Notes under the pieces: model-generated | What the model was told of the DNA's origin: nothing | Seen by the model: the letters and a program-made list of their open reading frames with translations, nothing else | Databases searched by the model: none | NCBI GenBank assembly: GCA_030268105.1 | Contig: BSDZ01000010.1 | Location: 1,960,001 to 2,024,000 of the forward strand | Reading direction: 5' to 3' | DNA length: 64,000 bases | DNA from: Volvox africanus | Lineage: Eukaryota > Chlorophyta > Chlorophyceae > Chlamydomonadales > Volvocaceae | Program-made: the position numbers and the translations under genes | Shown here: one piece after another, positions 1 to 11,047 of the stretch | How the letters are laid out: every line of letters starts with the position of its first letter | Numbering within the stretch: position 1 is the first letter of the stretch

Positions 1-40
1 AGGATGACCCAAATTTTCGTTCACATCTGGACGTCAGCAG

Positions 41-1933
41 GCGGTGGAGAGTATGATCGAGGACGTACAAAAGAAGATCCTTATTCCCAAACAGAAAGAG
101 GCATTCCTATGTTGCGCAAAGTGTTGCGACACCGTTTCTGGGCCGCGCGACCTTGAATCCTGGTACGCATCTCAGCTCTCCGCCGCACATGGGAGTCCAA
201 CCCCGCCGTCGGCGTCCTCAGCCTTCACCCCGTTCAATTTCCCCTTGCATCTCCTCATCTCAACAGCATCATGCAATGCTCCAAGCCATCCGCAGACTCT
301 CAGAAAGTAATCCAGCAGGCGTTGGGAGATTTCCAGGTGCGCGTTCCTTGACTTTGAAGCGATACCGATTGTTATGCCAATATGTCTCCGGTAACGCACT
401 TAATGCATTAGCACAGATTGCCGCGCTATTCGTGGGTTCAATGAATGTTCCTCAAGGGGCTGCGATCCCTCGACACCATCCCTGTTCCTCCACTTGCTGC
501 GACGTGTTTGACCGGCTCACCGCGGTTCTTTCCTTCTCCGCCCCAGGAGCGCTTCCAACGAGCAGCCATGCGGTGCCAGGATGAGGTCAAGGTCGGCCCG
601 GGGGGCAGGGGTTTGCGTATCCCTTTTTGCCTATACATTCTGATGTGAAGGGGAAGTGGGCTCGGGGTTTTGTTGGTTGCCCTCTCGGCTGCTTCTGCAT
701 TTGGTGGCAAGCAAACCTCAAAGTAGCGGCTCAAATGACGCAATGGGGTTTAGCGATAAAGGTTTCAAGTCAGACATTGGATGCCATGGTATATCGGCGG
801 GAGGGAGTTGGAGTGGAGTTCATTAAGAACCATGGAACTAGTGGCCGTAAGGGAAAACTCTTCCGCCATCCCCACCCGTCCTTCCAGCTTATATTTTAGC
901 CACGCAGAATCTGAATTGTCCTTACCTATTCGTTACGCGCAGGACGCCCTCGGGTTCGAGCCGTCCCACTCAGATCAGGCCCGCGCGCAGGTACGTGGAG
1001 GTATTGAAGGTGGCACGGCGGTGAAGACAGGAAGCAATGATGGACTCTCATAAGACGCCGTAGCTGTCGTCCTCGGCGATAGGGGAAGAAGGAAGCTTGC
1101 GAACGAGAAGGGGAATTCCAGGCGCTTTACGGGTCCATGCCGGCATCTTGTCGCAGACCCGAACTGTTACAACAATGGAATAATTGCCGCGTATATCGCA
1201 CGGCGAATCACTAGCCCAGGTTGAGGTGGGGCATTTAGTGCCTTCAAACCGAATATTATGAAGATAGAGGTCTTCAACTAAGGGTTGGGTTTTGTTCCTT
1301 CCATGATGCTTGTTTTGTTTTACTCCCACGAGCGAACAGAGCTCGGTTCAGATCCTATGGGGGCTTCGCTTCGCTTAAAGTTGTAGCTGCTGTTGTGGTG
1401 TACACCGGTGCCGGAGAGGATGGCGGCCGGGCGCCTGCCGGGCCCCCCGCTCCCGCAACTAATCACCACTAACAACAACAACAGCGACAGCACCCACAGC
1501 CACCACCACTGCCGGGGGGATTCCGAATTACTTCTCTCCCGATCCTGAGACCTTTTATGTGTTCGCCATGCTCAACATTGCCTCTGACCCCTATTCGCCA
1601 CTGCTCCGGGGTCTCCTGCCTGAGCTCTTCCTGCCATTACTCGCTTCCCCGATCCAACCCCCGCACACACATACACACATGCCCCTGGTGAGCCGTCTTC
1701 GTTGTGGGTTTGACAGGGTAGTGGTATACCTTCACCACCATAGGTCCTTCACCAACCCAATAACATGTCTCTTACCAGCCCTCCGCGTTGTTGTCCCCTC
1801 CTCTATCCTAATCGACCACACGCACCGTCTGTAGAGCAAATTCGATAGCTGTATGGAATTGGCGGGAAAAGAGTTCCTGCAGAAGGTGCCCAAGCTTAAA
1901 GCCGACTTATTGGCGGCTCTGCAGCGGCGCTGA
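41..1933 (+). CDS. FAM136A: FAM136A-like mitochondrial protein, 3' part (5' exon outside window)
   Basis: Five exons join in frame: 41-162, 267-336, 547-591, 943-990 and 1835-1933 (TGA). The first could start at 38. All junctions are GT..AG and the joined product is about 129 aa. The order of motifs follows the FAM136A/DUF842 family: AVESM at the start, the Cys cluster CCAKCC, a C-x3-C formed across the first splice (SC|IMQC), ALGDFQ-ERF, then KFDSC and a Lys-rich C-terminus ending LLAALQRR. The start codon lies left of the window, because an in-frame TGA at 5-7 precedes the first visible exon. In animals the protein is a small soluble protein of the mitochondrial intermembrane space of poorly known function; the same location is an inference here. 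Oddity: the third and fourth Cys pairs of the animal protein each keep only one Cys (AAMRC; SCMELAG). The spread-out exons are easy to miss because no single reading frame is longer than about 40 codons. Confidence 0.72.
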
Positions 1934-3958
1934 CGGATGGGGCTTTCCGTTTAGAGATTGCTTGCTTGGGGAGAGGGGGTTCGGTTGTTTGGAATCTTGA
2001 CAGGGTGGAGGCAACCAGGCGTCTATTCCTGTTCTTCTTCTCCTGATATTCGAAGGCAACTTGGGACGTTGAGGGAGGTCGATGTTGAGACTGCCTTGGA
2101 CGTGTCGTAGTGCTATCCACGGGCACTGTGACCGTATCCATTCTTGCGGGCTGGCGGCGAGGGGGTCTCTGTTTTAGCGTGCGTAGGTGGAGGGACAGAT
2201 GCGCTTGTCAGATTTGCAATGACAATGACAGCGACAAACCATACTCCTTGATCGGCTGCCACATCTCCACCCGCGAGTCGTTGCCCTCGTAGGCTATCCC
2301 TGCCTTTTTGCCCTCTGGTGGGCCGCGGAGTTCTGTGCTAGTTTACCCTGACTGGCGCACCTGAGGGTAGGAACAGGCTCCGGTTACGGTCCAATTTTGT
2401 CCCTGTATCCCGCCCGCTTGAGCCCAACGAGCAAGCTGGCAAAATGGCGCTGGCAAGTTGGTTTCATACGGTGCAAGTTCAGAGATGCGGATAGCATAGG
2501 GGCGCGGACCGTAAAATGTACCTGCATATGGCATGTCGCACTTGCCGGTCCTCTCTGAGGCTTCATGAGAAGCGGGTATGGAGCTAGCATACAGGGCTGG
2601 AATCCTGAGAGTACTGCTGACCATCAAAGACGGTATGTGTGCGGATGTATGACCGAAGAGGCCGTGCTTTGGTTTCGGATGGAGAATAAGTCCCACCGGT
2701 AGCCAGCGTTGTGTTGGTCATGGCGAGTCTTCCACCTATACCACGGCGAGACGTAGCACCTAAGACGTGTAGGTACTGTGGTCATCGGTCAGAGCGTTCG
2801 TCAGCTCTTATGCCACGCGTGTGCACGGTTCCATTGCCCACAAAGTAGTTACACTTTTCTTGCAAGGCGTTAGGTTGTGAGCATGTGCCGACGGTGCTAC
2901 TTGGGTCCCACTCCTGCAACTTGTGCGTAATATGCTGGAAGACAGTCCCCCTTCCCCTCTAACACATCTGTGGATAAGACGCGACATGGAGATGACTGCT
3001 TACCCCTAGTGTTGTGGATGGACCGCCGTGGGACGATGTGGATGGATAGTGCCGCTGCGATCTGCGGCATTGCGTGCAGCAAACTTTGCTTGAGGACTCT
3101 ACCCTCCAACTGCACTGCGATACGTTTATTCCCCTCTTCAGATTAAGTATTTTGTGGAGAGTGCATCATGATTCCAAACGCATGGGAGATGTACACTGTA
3201 TTTAGATAACCCTACTTTCGTGCTGTACTTATCACACGTTTAGTGGCTCCTGGATCCTGACACGTTGTGGCTGCTCTTATGTCAGACGCCCAACGTTAGC
3301 CATAGCGCACCAGGATCAAGGAGCACTTTACGACAGAATCCTTGATCACGACGCCGCTGCCTTACACCCTGGCCGGCCTGGGCACATTACACTGCTGCCA
3401 GACACCTAAGCAATGTACGCACGCCTTTGCCAAAATTACTTGTCCCTAGAGAAATTCTCTTCCCTAGAACAACGCCAGGAAAGAAATGCCCTGATGCGAT
3501 CCGAATCGTCGCATCCCCCGCAAAATCCTTAGCTCTCAGGCTAAGAAGAATGTCCCCTTTCATTGTAGCTGCTACAGTTCACATACCACCTGTATGACAC
3601 AATGGCGGACACACATGTGCGACCAGCTCGTCCATAGGCGTGTCCTTCAGATAGTGTCCTTCACAAAATTCAGTTGGGTCATCAGGTTCTAACAGCAGTG
3701 CCTCGCTCCTCCGCTCTGGTCGTTCCGCCATGATGTATCAGCCAGTGTAATGGGTTCAGATGGTTTTCAGCGCAACCTTCTACATCCTACTTAATCTGTC
3801 CGTGATTACGGTTTATGGCTTCGTTTATAATGCACCAAAACGCCGGCACCCATGCGCATCGCCCAACCCCTATCCCCTGCTGTGCTTGGCGGTGCACCCA
3901 GATCCCACCCTGACACCCTACCCAATAGCATGCGACCCCCTAAGCATGTGGGTCAGTC
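1934..3958. other. Intergenic region, no gene recognised
   Basis: This is 2 kb between the FAM136A-like stop and the LTD stop. Short open frames are present on both strands (for example 2343-2696 on the minus strand), but none shows a recognisable domain, a good splice context or family similarity. It should hold the 3' UTRs of the two convergent neighbours. I see no tRNA or clear repeat. Confidence 0.5.
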
Positions 3959-4474
3959 TCAGACTGCGACACCCTTCTTCGTTGTTAGAGCTTCCTTTAG
4001 CATGTTGATCAATTCAGGCTTCGTTGCAAGCTCTAGCGGCTCCTTGCCATCAAGTCCACGGACCGTTGGGTCGGCGCCAGCCTTCAGGATTTCTTGAACC
4101 TTCGGGGTGTCGTTTTCACTGCACGCCAGAAGAAGAATGATGTCGATGCAGTGAAGGCCCGACTTGAGCATAGCCTCCATGCGGTCGTAAGTGCCTTCCG
4201 TAGCAAGAAAACCCATGTAGTTGAAGTACTGTTCGACGTCATCATACGTGTAATCGTCGCGCCCCTGGCTGCCCACGATGCCAGCATCCTCAGCCTTGAA
4301 GCCGTTCTTGCCGAAGCGGAAGAAGTTGGCAGTCACATTTCTGGGGGCTGCTGGCGCGCGCCGCGAACTGGTAAATGGGCGCACCGCTACTGATGCACAC
4401 CGCCGACATGGCCTCGTTGATGCACGGCAGATTGTGTTGGGGGCAGCACCGGAAGCGAAGAGCACGCTCGTCAT
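3959..4474 (-). CDS. LTD: LTD-like chloroplast LHCP translocation factor (ankyrin-type)
   Basis: One uninterrupted frame of 171 aa. The first ~55 residues (MTSVLFASG...) are rich in Ser/Arg/Ala with few acidic residues, as in a chloroplast transit peptide. The mature part matches LTD/GDC1 of plants: FFRFGKNG, GSQGRDDY, DDVEQYFNYMG, EGTYDRMEAML, then an ankyrin-type segment (LLACSENDTPKVQEILKAGADP). In Arabidopsis LTD binds imported light-harvesting chlorophyll proteins in the stroma and passes them to the cpSRP pathway; the same role is inferred here. The start at 4474 was chosen because it has a strong context (GCCATGAC) and opens the transit peptide. The frame stays open upstream to 4552 with a Met there, which would add 26 residues unlike a transit peptide. 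Unlike every other gene in the window it has no intron in the coding part. Confidence 0.85.
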   Translation of the reverse strand: MTSVLFASGAAPNTICRASTRPCRRCASVAVRPFTSSRRAPAAPRNVTANFFRFGKNGFKAEDAGIVGSQGRDDYTYDDVEQYFNYMGFLATEGTYDRMEAMLKSGLHCIDIILLLACSENDTPKVQEILKAGADPTVRGLDGKEPLELATKPELINMLKEALTTKKGVAV

Positions 4475-4552
4475 GGCTACTGTGTCGGCGCTGAGATTAG
4501 CACAGATCCGAAGAAGTCTGCTATATTTGTCAGTACTAATCGACAGTTCCAA

Positions 4553-5820
4553 ATCTTAGCAGCTAAAGAAAGCGAACCTACATGTTCTTCCAAATTGCCG
4601 TATATGAATTGTTAGATCCGGTCCTAAGGGCTTGTTCTTTTACCAAACGATGACTTCGATCAATTTTACTTTTCATTATGGGAACTTGTATGACAAAATT
4701 CCACACTTGCGCATCTCAAACGGATTGATGATGTGCCGGCACGATATGCCGGATGCCTGCTGAGCATGTAATCGTCAACCAGGAAAGTAGCTTATTTCCT
4801 TGGTGTAAGGTAGCGCACGCGATACTGCAATCCTGCCTCCAAGCAAATTGGTAATTGCATGATCATTATGGTGTTCATGCAAAATGCTATCCTATCCTTA
4901 ACTTAAGCCAGGATCCACAATAACCATTAGGCAAACAAATGGATGAGGCGGTTTATGGTAGTTGCCGCTCAAGACCGAAACTCGGCCGCAACGTCTTGGG
5001 ATGCATGTATTACCGCCGAACGGCACTAGAAGTCGAGTTTGCTGTACTGTGAATGAACTTATATCATTCAGGGGTTATTGACAGGAGCCAGGAGGGTGCT
5101 GGACCTTGGCGCCGTTAGTTGGGTTTTAAAGACACACGTATACTCTCATTGTGAACATATGAGGACACCGCCTGATGTCCAAGTGGAGCTGATCGCTTGC
5201 CCTGCATCCATGGTACCTTGTCAGGTATGCAGTTGGATGCAGGGCACGCAGTTCTGGACGTGACCCTGCAGTTTCGTGCAGCCCCGACAATGGGCCATCA
5301 AACGCGACACAAGCGCAGGTATCAGGTAAGCAACTCATGTGCACGTGAGCGCAGCACGTGCTAACAGCTCATAAACTTTGCTGTGAACACGTGTGTATGT
5401 ACAAAAAACCGTATGTGTATGTCGGTTCCTACCCCACAGGTGAATAAGGGCCCATTTGCCAGTTTGTATATGCCATCTAGGATTTACTGCCCAACTAATT
5501 ACCTGTGGCCATCCTTACCCTTTGTGTCCAGGTTATGTGAAGCCGGTCGAGAAAGCCACAATCAGTGCATATGGGGAATGATTATCTGGCTTCCGTCAGG
5601 TTTGGTCCTTTTTGTCTTTCTTATGGTGTAAAGGTGTTGTGGAGTGGCAAGTTCTTCATTCAGACTGCAATACAGGGACCTGATATACTCCGATTTCTCT
5701 CTTGGAAGGAAGGCCTCAACAGCTTTATAAAGCATGTGTGCCCCGTACATGCACTGCAATCCCCCAACCTCCTGGTGCTGCTTTGCGTTTTGCACCATCC
5801 TCGTCCTCCAATAGCCCCAA
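4553..5820. other. Upstream region of LTD, no gene recognised
   Basis: This 1.3 kb is moderately AT-rich upstream of the minus-strand LTD gene and should include its promoter. The open frames here (for example 5383-5631 + and 5562-5876 -) show no family motif, and the latter overlaps the foldback element. No RNA gene or clear promoter box was identified. Confidence 0.4.
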
Positions 5821-6268
5821 CATATTCCTTCACCGTAGCTTTGCCATACCCCAGAAGCCCCCCACCAAGGCAACAAGTGTTCATCTTTCTTTTAGTGTTC
5901 AGTACTAAAGACCCGTTCTTCCACCATTTTAATACTATAAGCCATGGCTACGTAATCATTATCACTGACACACTCCAGGATGTCCCGCTGCCCCCCACGG
6001 ACAGACTATGGGCCCACATCAGCAACTGGCATGTATCTATGTGGCTATCTTGGAGATAGTCAGTGGTGACGAGTACGGAGCCATGGCTTATAGGACTAAA
6101 ATGGTGGAAGAGCGCGATTGGTGGACATTTTCGTGTAGAGTCTTTGGCACTGAACACTAAAAGTACGATGAAGACTTAATAATAATCAATTTAAAGTGTG
6201 ATTATAATGTCTAAATTAAATTTCTAGTGCCTTGCTGCGGGGCTTCTGGGATATGGCGAAGGAATATG
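5821..6268. mobile_element. Foldback (long inverted-repeat) element
   Basis: The left arm, about 5821-5985, and the reverse complement of the right arm, about 6050-6268, match with scattered mismatches. Shared blocks are CATATTCCTTC, GCCATA.CCCAGAAGCCCC, TTTTAGTGTTCAG, TTCCACCATTTTA and ATAAGCCATGGCT. The outer ends are CATATTCC at 5821 and GGAATATG at 6261-6268, after which similarity stops abruptly on both sides. The right arm carries two extra AT-rich or unique inserts, so it is longer than the left. The spacer is about 60 bp. This is the structure of a foldback or MITE-like element; no protein is encoded. The arms have diverged enough to be old. The right end coincides with the 5' end of the neighbouring truncated LINE. 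Confidence 0.7.
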
Positions 6269-6299
6269 TCTGGCGGCCGACACCAGGATATGCACATGT

Positions 6300-7700
6300 T
6301 GAAACGCGAGAGCAGTTTTTATACCACCTTAAAACAGCTGACCCCGGCGCGAGACCATGGCATCACGATCACAGACAAGGGGATGCCGTACAACACATCC
6401 CTAAACACTCTCATGACAGCCGCCTCTGTCATCAACGCACGGCAGGACACAAAGCCCGGAACTCTGCCGTTCCGGTGCCTGCTCCCCTTAACAGAGCTGG
6501 GCTTAGACATGCATGCGCTCATTGACAAGAACACAACACAACACAACACCTCATCACCACCACCGAACTCCAGAAGCTTTTCCCCCGGGGCAAGGTGCAA
6601 CACCGGCACAAGATTGCCCTGAATCGACTAAGCCTAGCGATAGGTGCCCAATGCCCCCAAGCCCCACACACGAAGGCACATGACCCGCGTTGCTGGTCGT
6701 CCGTGCTACCTCTGGAAGACAGACGCCTCCGCGAGATTCCCAGCAACCCACCGTTCACCGGCCTCCGGCACAAATCAAGTCTTCCTAACCCAATACTAGC
6801 ACCATCCCTCGACCCGCATGTACGCCGCGATACACCTATCGTGTGGTGTACGACCACGCAGAAACCACACCATCCCCACACCAAGCCAGACGACATGAAG
6901 AGCGACCCGCCAGCGCCGCCGAGCCGCTCTGTGGATCCAGCATGCACAGGACGGAAACGCACAAGATCCGCCTATCAGCGGCAACAGGACTTCATCAACA
7001 ACAATACACGCTGTGACAACAGCAACGTGAGAACGGATACTGCAGCTATCCACGGCACGCAACTCCGCGACCCGGCCCCACAATGCACGTCGTATATAGA
7101 AGCGAGACGCGTCATAGCAGCCCTGCAAAAAGACACCCGCAGGAGTGTACCCAATCTAGGAAACCCCCCCGGGCCTATCGTCCAGGGGCCAAGCCGGCAA
7201 ACCCGTCGCACACCAAACATCGGTATGACCCCCGTGCCAGGAGAAACCGGCACCCCAAACCCCGTGCTGGGATACCTCGCTGAAAAGGGACTTGACTGCA
7301 CGCCGGTAGCGCCATGTCACTCCCGCGCCAGCACAGGCACGGGTGCGACAGGGGCTGGATCGAGCATCACCGCCAGGAAATACGCCGGTAACCCACCTAC
7401 ACCCGAACCGGCCGGAGCGCTACCAGGGACGCCGAAGCCACCAGAGCACCTCACCCCACAATGGTGGAGACCTCGATGGAAGGTTGCCCGCGATCAAATC
7501 CTGGAGGACCGGATACCCTGGAAGCCTGGAAAAGGACAAGCAAAGGACACAACGGGGCAACAACAGATAGTTTACGACCAACGACGCAGAGGACATCGCA
7601 GAAATACTCGCGGGCCCAATCACAAAACGCACCGTCCCCTCAAAGGTGAAACCTCCCAGGAAACGGAAGATTGGGGCGGATACGACCTCAACCCATGAAC
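6300..7700 (+). pseudogene. LINE ORF remnant, post-RT segment and Pro-rich linker
   Basis: The coding trace begins in one frame (SFYTTLKQL..., 6320-6530) and continues in another after a shift inside an ACACA-rich run near 6530-6550, where LITTTELQKLFPRGK leads on into HKIALNRLSLAIG. From about 6700 the frame is long but of low complexity, rich in Pro, Thr and Arg. The post-RT assignment rests on the pattern LPLTELG followed by an ALNRL segment, which I recall from green-algal LINE proteins downstream of the RT thumb; it is not proven here. The linker ends by about 7570, where a TAG at 7568-7570 interrupts the frame used by the next segment. Confidence 0.5.
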
Positions 7701-8770
7701 AATACTACACGGTTCGCTGGAAAGACACTATTACCCCGATGTCTATCGTCGGCGCATATGCCAGTATGGGATACGTGCCCAAGCAGCTCTTGCCAGTGAC
7801 AGGTCTCTATGGCACGCGGGTCGATCGCCACTTCCGCAGAGTAATATGGGAGCCGTCTGATATCCCCGCAACACAACTCGGAAGGTTGCCCAACGGACCA
7901 AAGGCGATGGAGAGATATGAGCAAACGAGGTCGCAGAGTGTGAACCCCCTCTCGAAATACCCAAAACCCAAGGACAGCAATCTAACGACCCCTCAGCGGC
8001 AGGGCCAATGGGACCCGCCCCCCTTGGAGCAGACCCAGCGGGCACGCCTTATTCGAGCGAACACTACCTTTGAGACCGCGCCGTGCAATCCATACACGGA
8101 CACGCGCCCCACGGGAAAGTACCGAATCCAGATAGGACTGCTAACCAAAGAGGGCAGCTCGACCGAAGAGCACGTGGCCTTTGCCTATGACCCGAGAGGG
8201 AAATGCGTGGGCACCCTCACCCTCCAACGCTTAGAGACCCTCAGAATGCGATACCAACACACGCTCGAAACCTACCCGGAGGTGCACAGAAGCCTATCCC
8301 CCCAGGGCGACTTCGCCGAAGACGTCGCGCTCCTTCTTTTGCGGTACAGAAAGGATCCCAACGGGCGAGAGTCGAAAGACCCGCCATGGTCGCAGGCGAC
8401 CATGAATAGACAACTGCGCCGCACGTTGGTTGACGCCCTGCACACCCTAGACGCCGACCCAGTTGTCGGAAGGTTTTCATCCCCGCTTAACTGCGGCGAA
8501 GAGGTGCAATACTACTTCAGCGCCCATGCAGAAGACCAACTCTTCGGGGCGAACATAGAGGCATTCTCTCAGCCATTTACAGGCCTCTCGATAGCACACC
8601 CGAATCCTGACCCCACCAGCGCCAAAAAGGCGGTAATGTGGGCAATCGCAGGCGCGTCACACACAATGACATCCGCATTGCCCACCGCCACACTACTCAT
8701 TGTCCCGCACAGCCGGACCAGTCCCCACACGCAGCTATACAACACACCGTACGTCTTCCATCTCGCGTGA
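7571..8770 (+). pseudogene. LINE polyprotein segment with chromo-like stretch and PCIF1-like region
   Basis: The frame is open from 7571 (first Met at 7646) to TGA at 8768-8770, about 400 codons. EILAGPITKRT and YYTVRWKDTITP near 7585-7740 resemble the short 'xxVRWK' segments that precede RNase H in algal LINE proteins. At about 8456-8767 the string RFSSPLN..YYFSA..EDQLFGA...FTGLSIAHPNPDP...AVMWAI...PTATLLIVP follows the order of the PCIF1 (m6Am methyltransferase) domain, where SSPLN, FG, an ANPPF-type catalytic motif and a hydrophobic strand occur in that order. Here the catalytic motif is replaced by AHPNP, so activity is unlikely. The frame continues past the TGA (GLDLVVVANDTAIQGLN at about 8840-8900), so the stop is a mutation inside the domain, probably CGA to TGA. 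Confidence 0.5.
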
Positions 8771-9036
8771 CTGAGCCGTGGTGAAGCGTGCATGCTCACC
8801 AGCGGGACGGGAACTGACGGCCAAACCCCTGGCTACAAGGGAGGCCTGGACCTCGTTGTGGTGGCCAACGACACGGCGATCCAAGGACTAAACGCCCGCT
8901 CCATGAAGGCGCTCCTAACCGAACTCAAAGCGATGGACGCCGTCGGCCTCCCCAGAAAACATCTGCGCGGGACACGCCCGAGGGCACCCAATGCGTCGAC
9001 ATCCAGCGTCCCTACCCAAGCAAAGCTGCTCAGATC

Positions 9037-10623
9037 ATGCGCAAGATGATGGCCTCAAAGCCGCCTGGACCCAGACCCACCGCCATAGTTCACCAAATGG
9101 ACGGACAGATGCTCCAGCCGCGCCTGACAGCAGCTTTCCCCGGACAAATACCACTCCGCGTGTACCCACACGATATCATCTGGACTGACGGTAGCTGCAT
9201 TAAATCGGCTGAAAACGACGGCCCGGACAAGTTGGGTGCGGCTGCGTACTGTGGACCCACCGGAAAAACATTGTACATCGACCCAGCAGGCGTCGGATGC
9301 GCCAATACCATTCAACGGGCAGAGCTGGCGGCAATACGCGTGGCCCTATCAACGCAAAAGGAAGTGAACAGCGCCCTAACAATTGCCACTGATTCACAAG
9401 GATCACTGGATCTTATCAAAAGAGCAATAAACGATCCGAGTAAACTGCACATTTCCAAGCACAAAGCCTTACTCATGGATATCGCCGAACTACTGTACGA
9501 CTACGCCCACCAGAACATAACCGTCCACTTCTTGAAAGTGAAATCGCATACCGGTCTTGATGGTAATGACAAAGCTGACAAGGGAGCAACATCTGTCGCA
9601 CAAGGCGAGATTCCAGCAACTTTTACTGAAAAGGCAGACAGCGTCCCGTTCGATAAAGTGTTCTGGCTAAAACAGCGCGACATTTGCTTCTACATTAGTG
9701 ACCTGAACAAAGGCCTCTATAAGTGTCTCCAGCAGGATAACTTCGCAGGCTATACAAACGACACAATTCTAACTGAAAAATGGCGTAACACCGCCTCGAA
9801 GTTAGACCCCAAAAGCAGCAATGCCTTCCTTAGCAACCCAAAGACGCCCCACTGGCTCAAACTGCAAGTACTGAAAGCTCGATACGGGCTGCTATTCAAT
9901 GCTAAGCTGCAGAAACTTTACGGACGTGGCGGAGACGGAAACTGCCCTATTTGCCGCAGCTGTGGAACGACCGGCCCCACACCCGACTCAGGAGCCCACA
10001 TACTCGGCGGGTGCCCCCACCCAACCATGAAGGGCATATACATCAACCGGCATAACCAAGCAATGCGCACTATTGCCGACTGCGTCCACGGGGGCCGCAA
10101 AGGTGGTGGCTTCATGATTATGGACGCCGGTAAAGAAGTGGATCTCCCGCCATACTGTAGTGGGACGCGCGTCCCCAAATGGATGCTGCCACACCTAGGA
10201 GACGAGGAAATCCGCCGCCAACGCCCAGACATCATGTTCATTCCCAACCTCCCCACGCGCACAACCCAGTGCAAACGGTACCAGGGGTCGGAACGCAAGC
10301 TCATGCACGATGTGTACATTGTCGAAGTGGGCTACACTAGCGACCTGCAACACACCGACAAACTCGAACAGAAAACTGCACAACACGCACGGCTAACAGA
10401 GGACCTCACGAAAGCAGGCTGGAAGGTGCACTACACTGAGGCGCAAATCGTCACCCTGGGCAGCACAGGGACCCTAACCAACACGCTAAAACCGCTCCTG
10501 TGCAGGCTTGGCTCTTCCGCGGAGCATGCCCAGAAGACCTGCCTGCACCTACACCGGCAAACAATCGAAACAGCAGGTGCCATTATCCGGGCGCGGCGAG
10601 CACTAGAGGGTGCAGCCAAATAA
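9037..10623 (+). CDS. LINE C-terminal protein: RNase H, Cys/His finger, RLE-like region
   Basis: An intact open frame of 528 codons from the first Met; the frame is already open upstream to about 8965, so the Met is probably internal. RNase H type I residues are visible: D51 in WTDGSC, E96 in QRAELAAI, D119 in ATDSQ and H171/D181 in SHTGLDGNDKAD. Residues 303-340 form a Cys/His cluster (CPIC..C, HILGGCPH, RHN) typical of LINE C-termini. Residues 396-450 read RPDIM...YIVEVGYTSD...K, like the RPD..D/E..K layout of restriction-like endonucleases, though the gap between RPD and the acidic residue (about 30) is longer than in R2. RNase H would remove the RNA template strand during retrotransposition. 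The intact frame suggests this is the youngest-looking part of an otherwise broken copy. Confidence 0.8.
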   Translation: MRKMMASKPPGPRPTAIVHQMDGQMLQPRLTAAFPGQIPLRVYPHDIIWTDGSCIKSAENDGPDKLGAAAYCGPTGKTLYIDPAGVGCANTIQRAELAAIRVALSTQKEVNSALTIATDSQGSLDLIKRAINDPSKLHISKHKALLMDIAELLYDYAHQNITVHFLKVKSHTGLDGNDKADKGATSVAQGEIPATFTEKADSVPFDKVFWLKQRDICFYISDLNKGLYKCLQQDNFAGYTNDTILTEKWRNTASKLDPKSSNAFLSNPKTPHWLKLQVLKARYGLLFNAKLQKLYGRGGDGNCPICRSCGTTGPTPDSGAHILGGCPHPTMKGIYINRHNQAMRTIADCVHGGRKGGGFMIMDAGKEVDLPPYCSGTRVPKWMLPHLGDEEIRRQRPDIMFIPNLPTRTTQCKRYQGSERKLMHDVYIVEVGYTSDLQHTDKLEQKTAQHARLTEDLTKAGWKVHYTEAQIVTLGSTGTLTNTLKPLLCRLGSSAEHAQKTCLHLHRQTIETAGAIIRARRALEGAAK

Positions 10624-10733
10624 CCGGTAAAACCAAAACGGTTTCCCACGGTGGTATGGACATACAGGGGCGGCTATGCTGTCAGTTCCCTCAGTTCCCC
10701 ACCCCCTTAACACACGCCAGGCTCCGGCCGGCG

Positions 10734-11022
<289 letters not shown>

Positions 11023-11047
11023 TATTTATTATTATATATTATATTAT

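Larger units (their letters stand above)
6269..10733 (+). mobile_element. 5'-truncated LINE (non-LTR retrotransposon) with RNase H
   Basis: This is a retroelement body of about 4.5 kb with no reverse transcriptase or AP endonuclease left. In order it holds a post-RT segment (about 6300-6660; LPLTELGLD, then ELQKLFPRGK and HKIALNRLSLA), a Pro-rich linker, a segment reading YYTVRWKDT (about 7700), a PCIF1-like region (about 8456-8890), RNase H (about 9180-9590), a Cys/His finger (about 9940-10060) and an RPD...E region (about 10220-10480). It ends in a 110-bp 3' UTR and a microsatellite tail. Truncation from the 5' side is normal for target-primed reverse transcription. The reading frame is broken at several places (about 6530-6550, about 7568, 8768 and about 8950-8970), so this copy is dead. 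No target-site duplication could be seen by eye. Confidence 0.82.
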
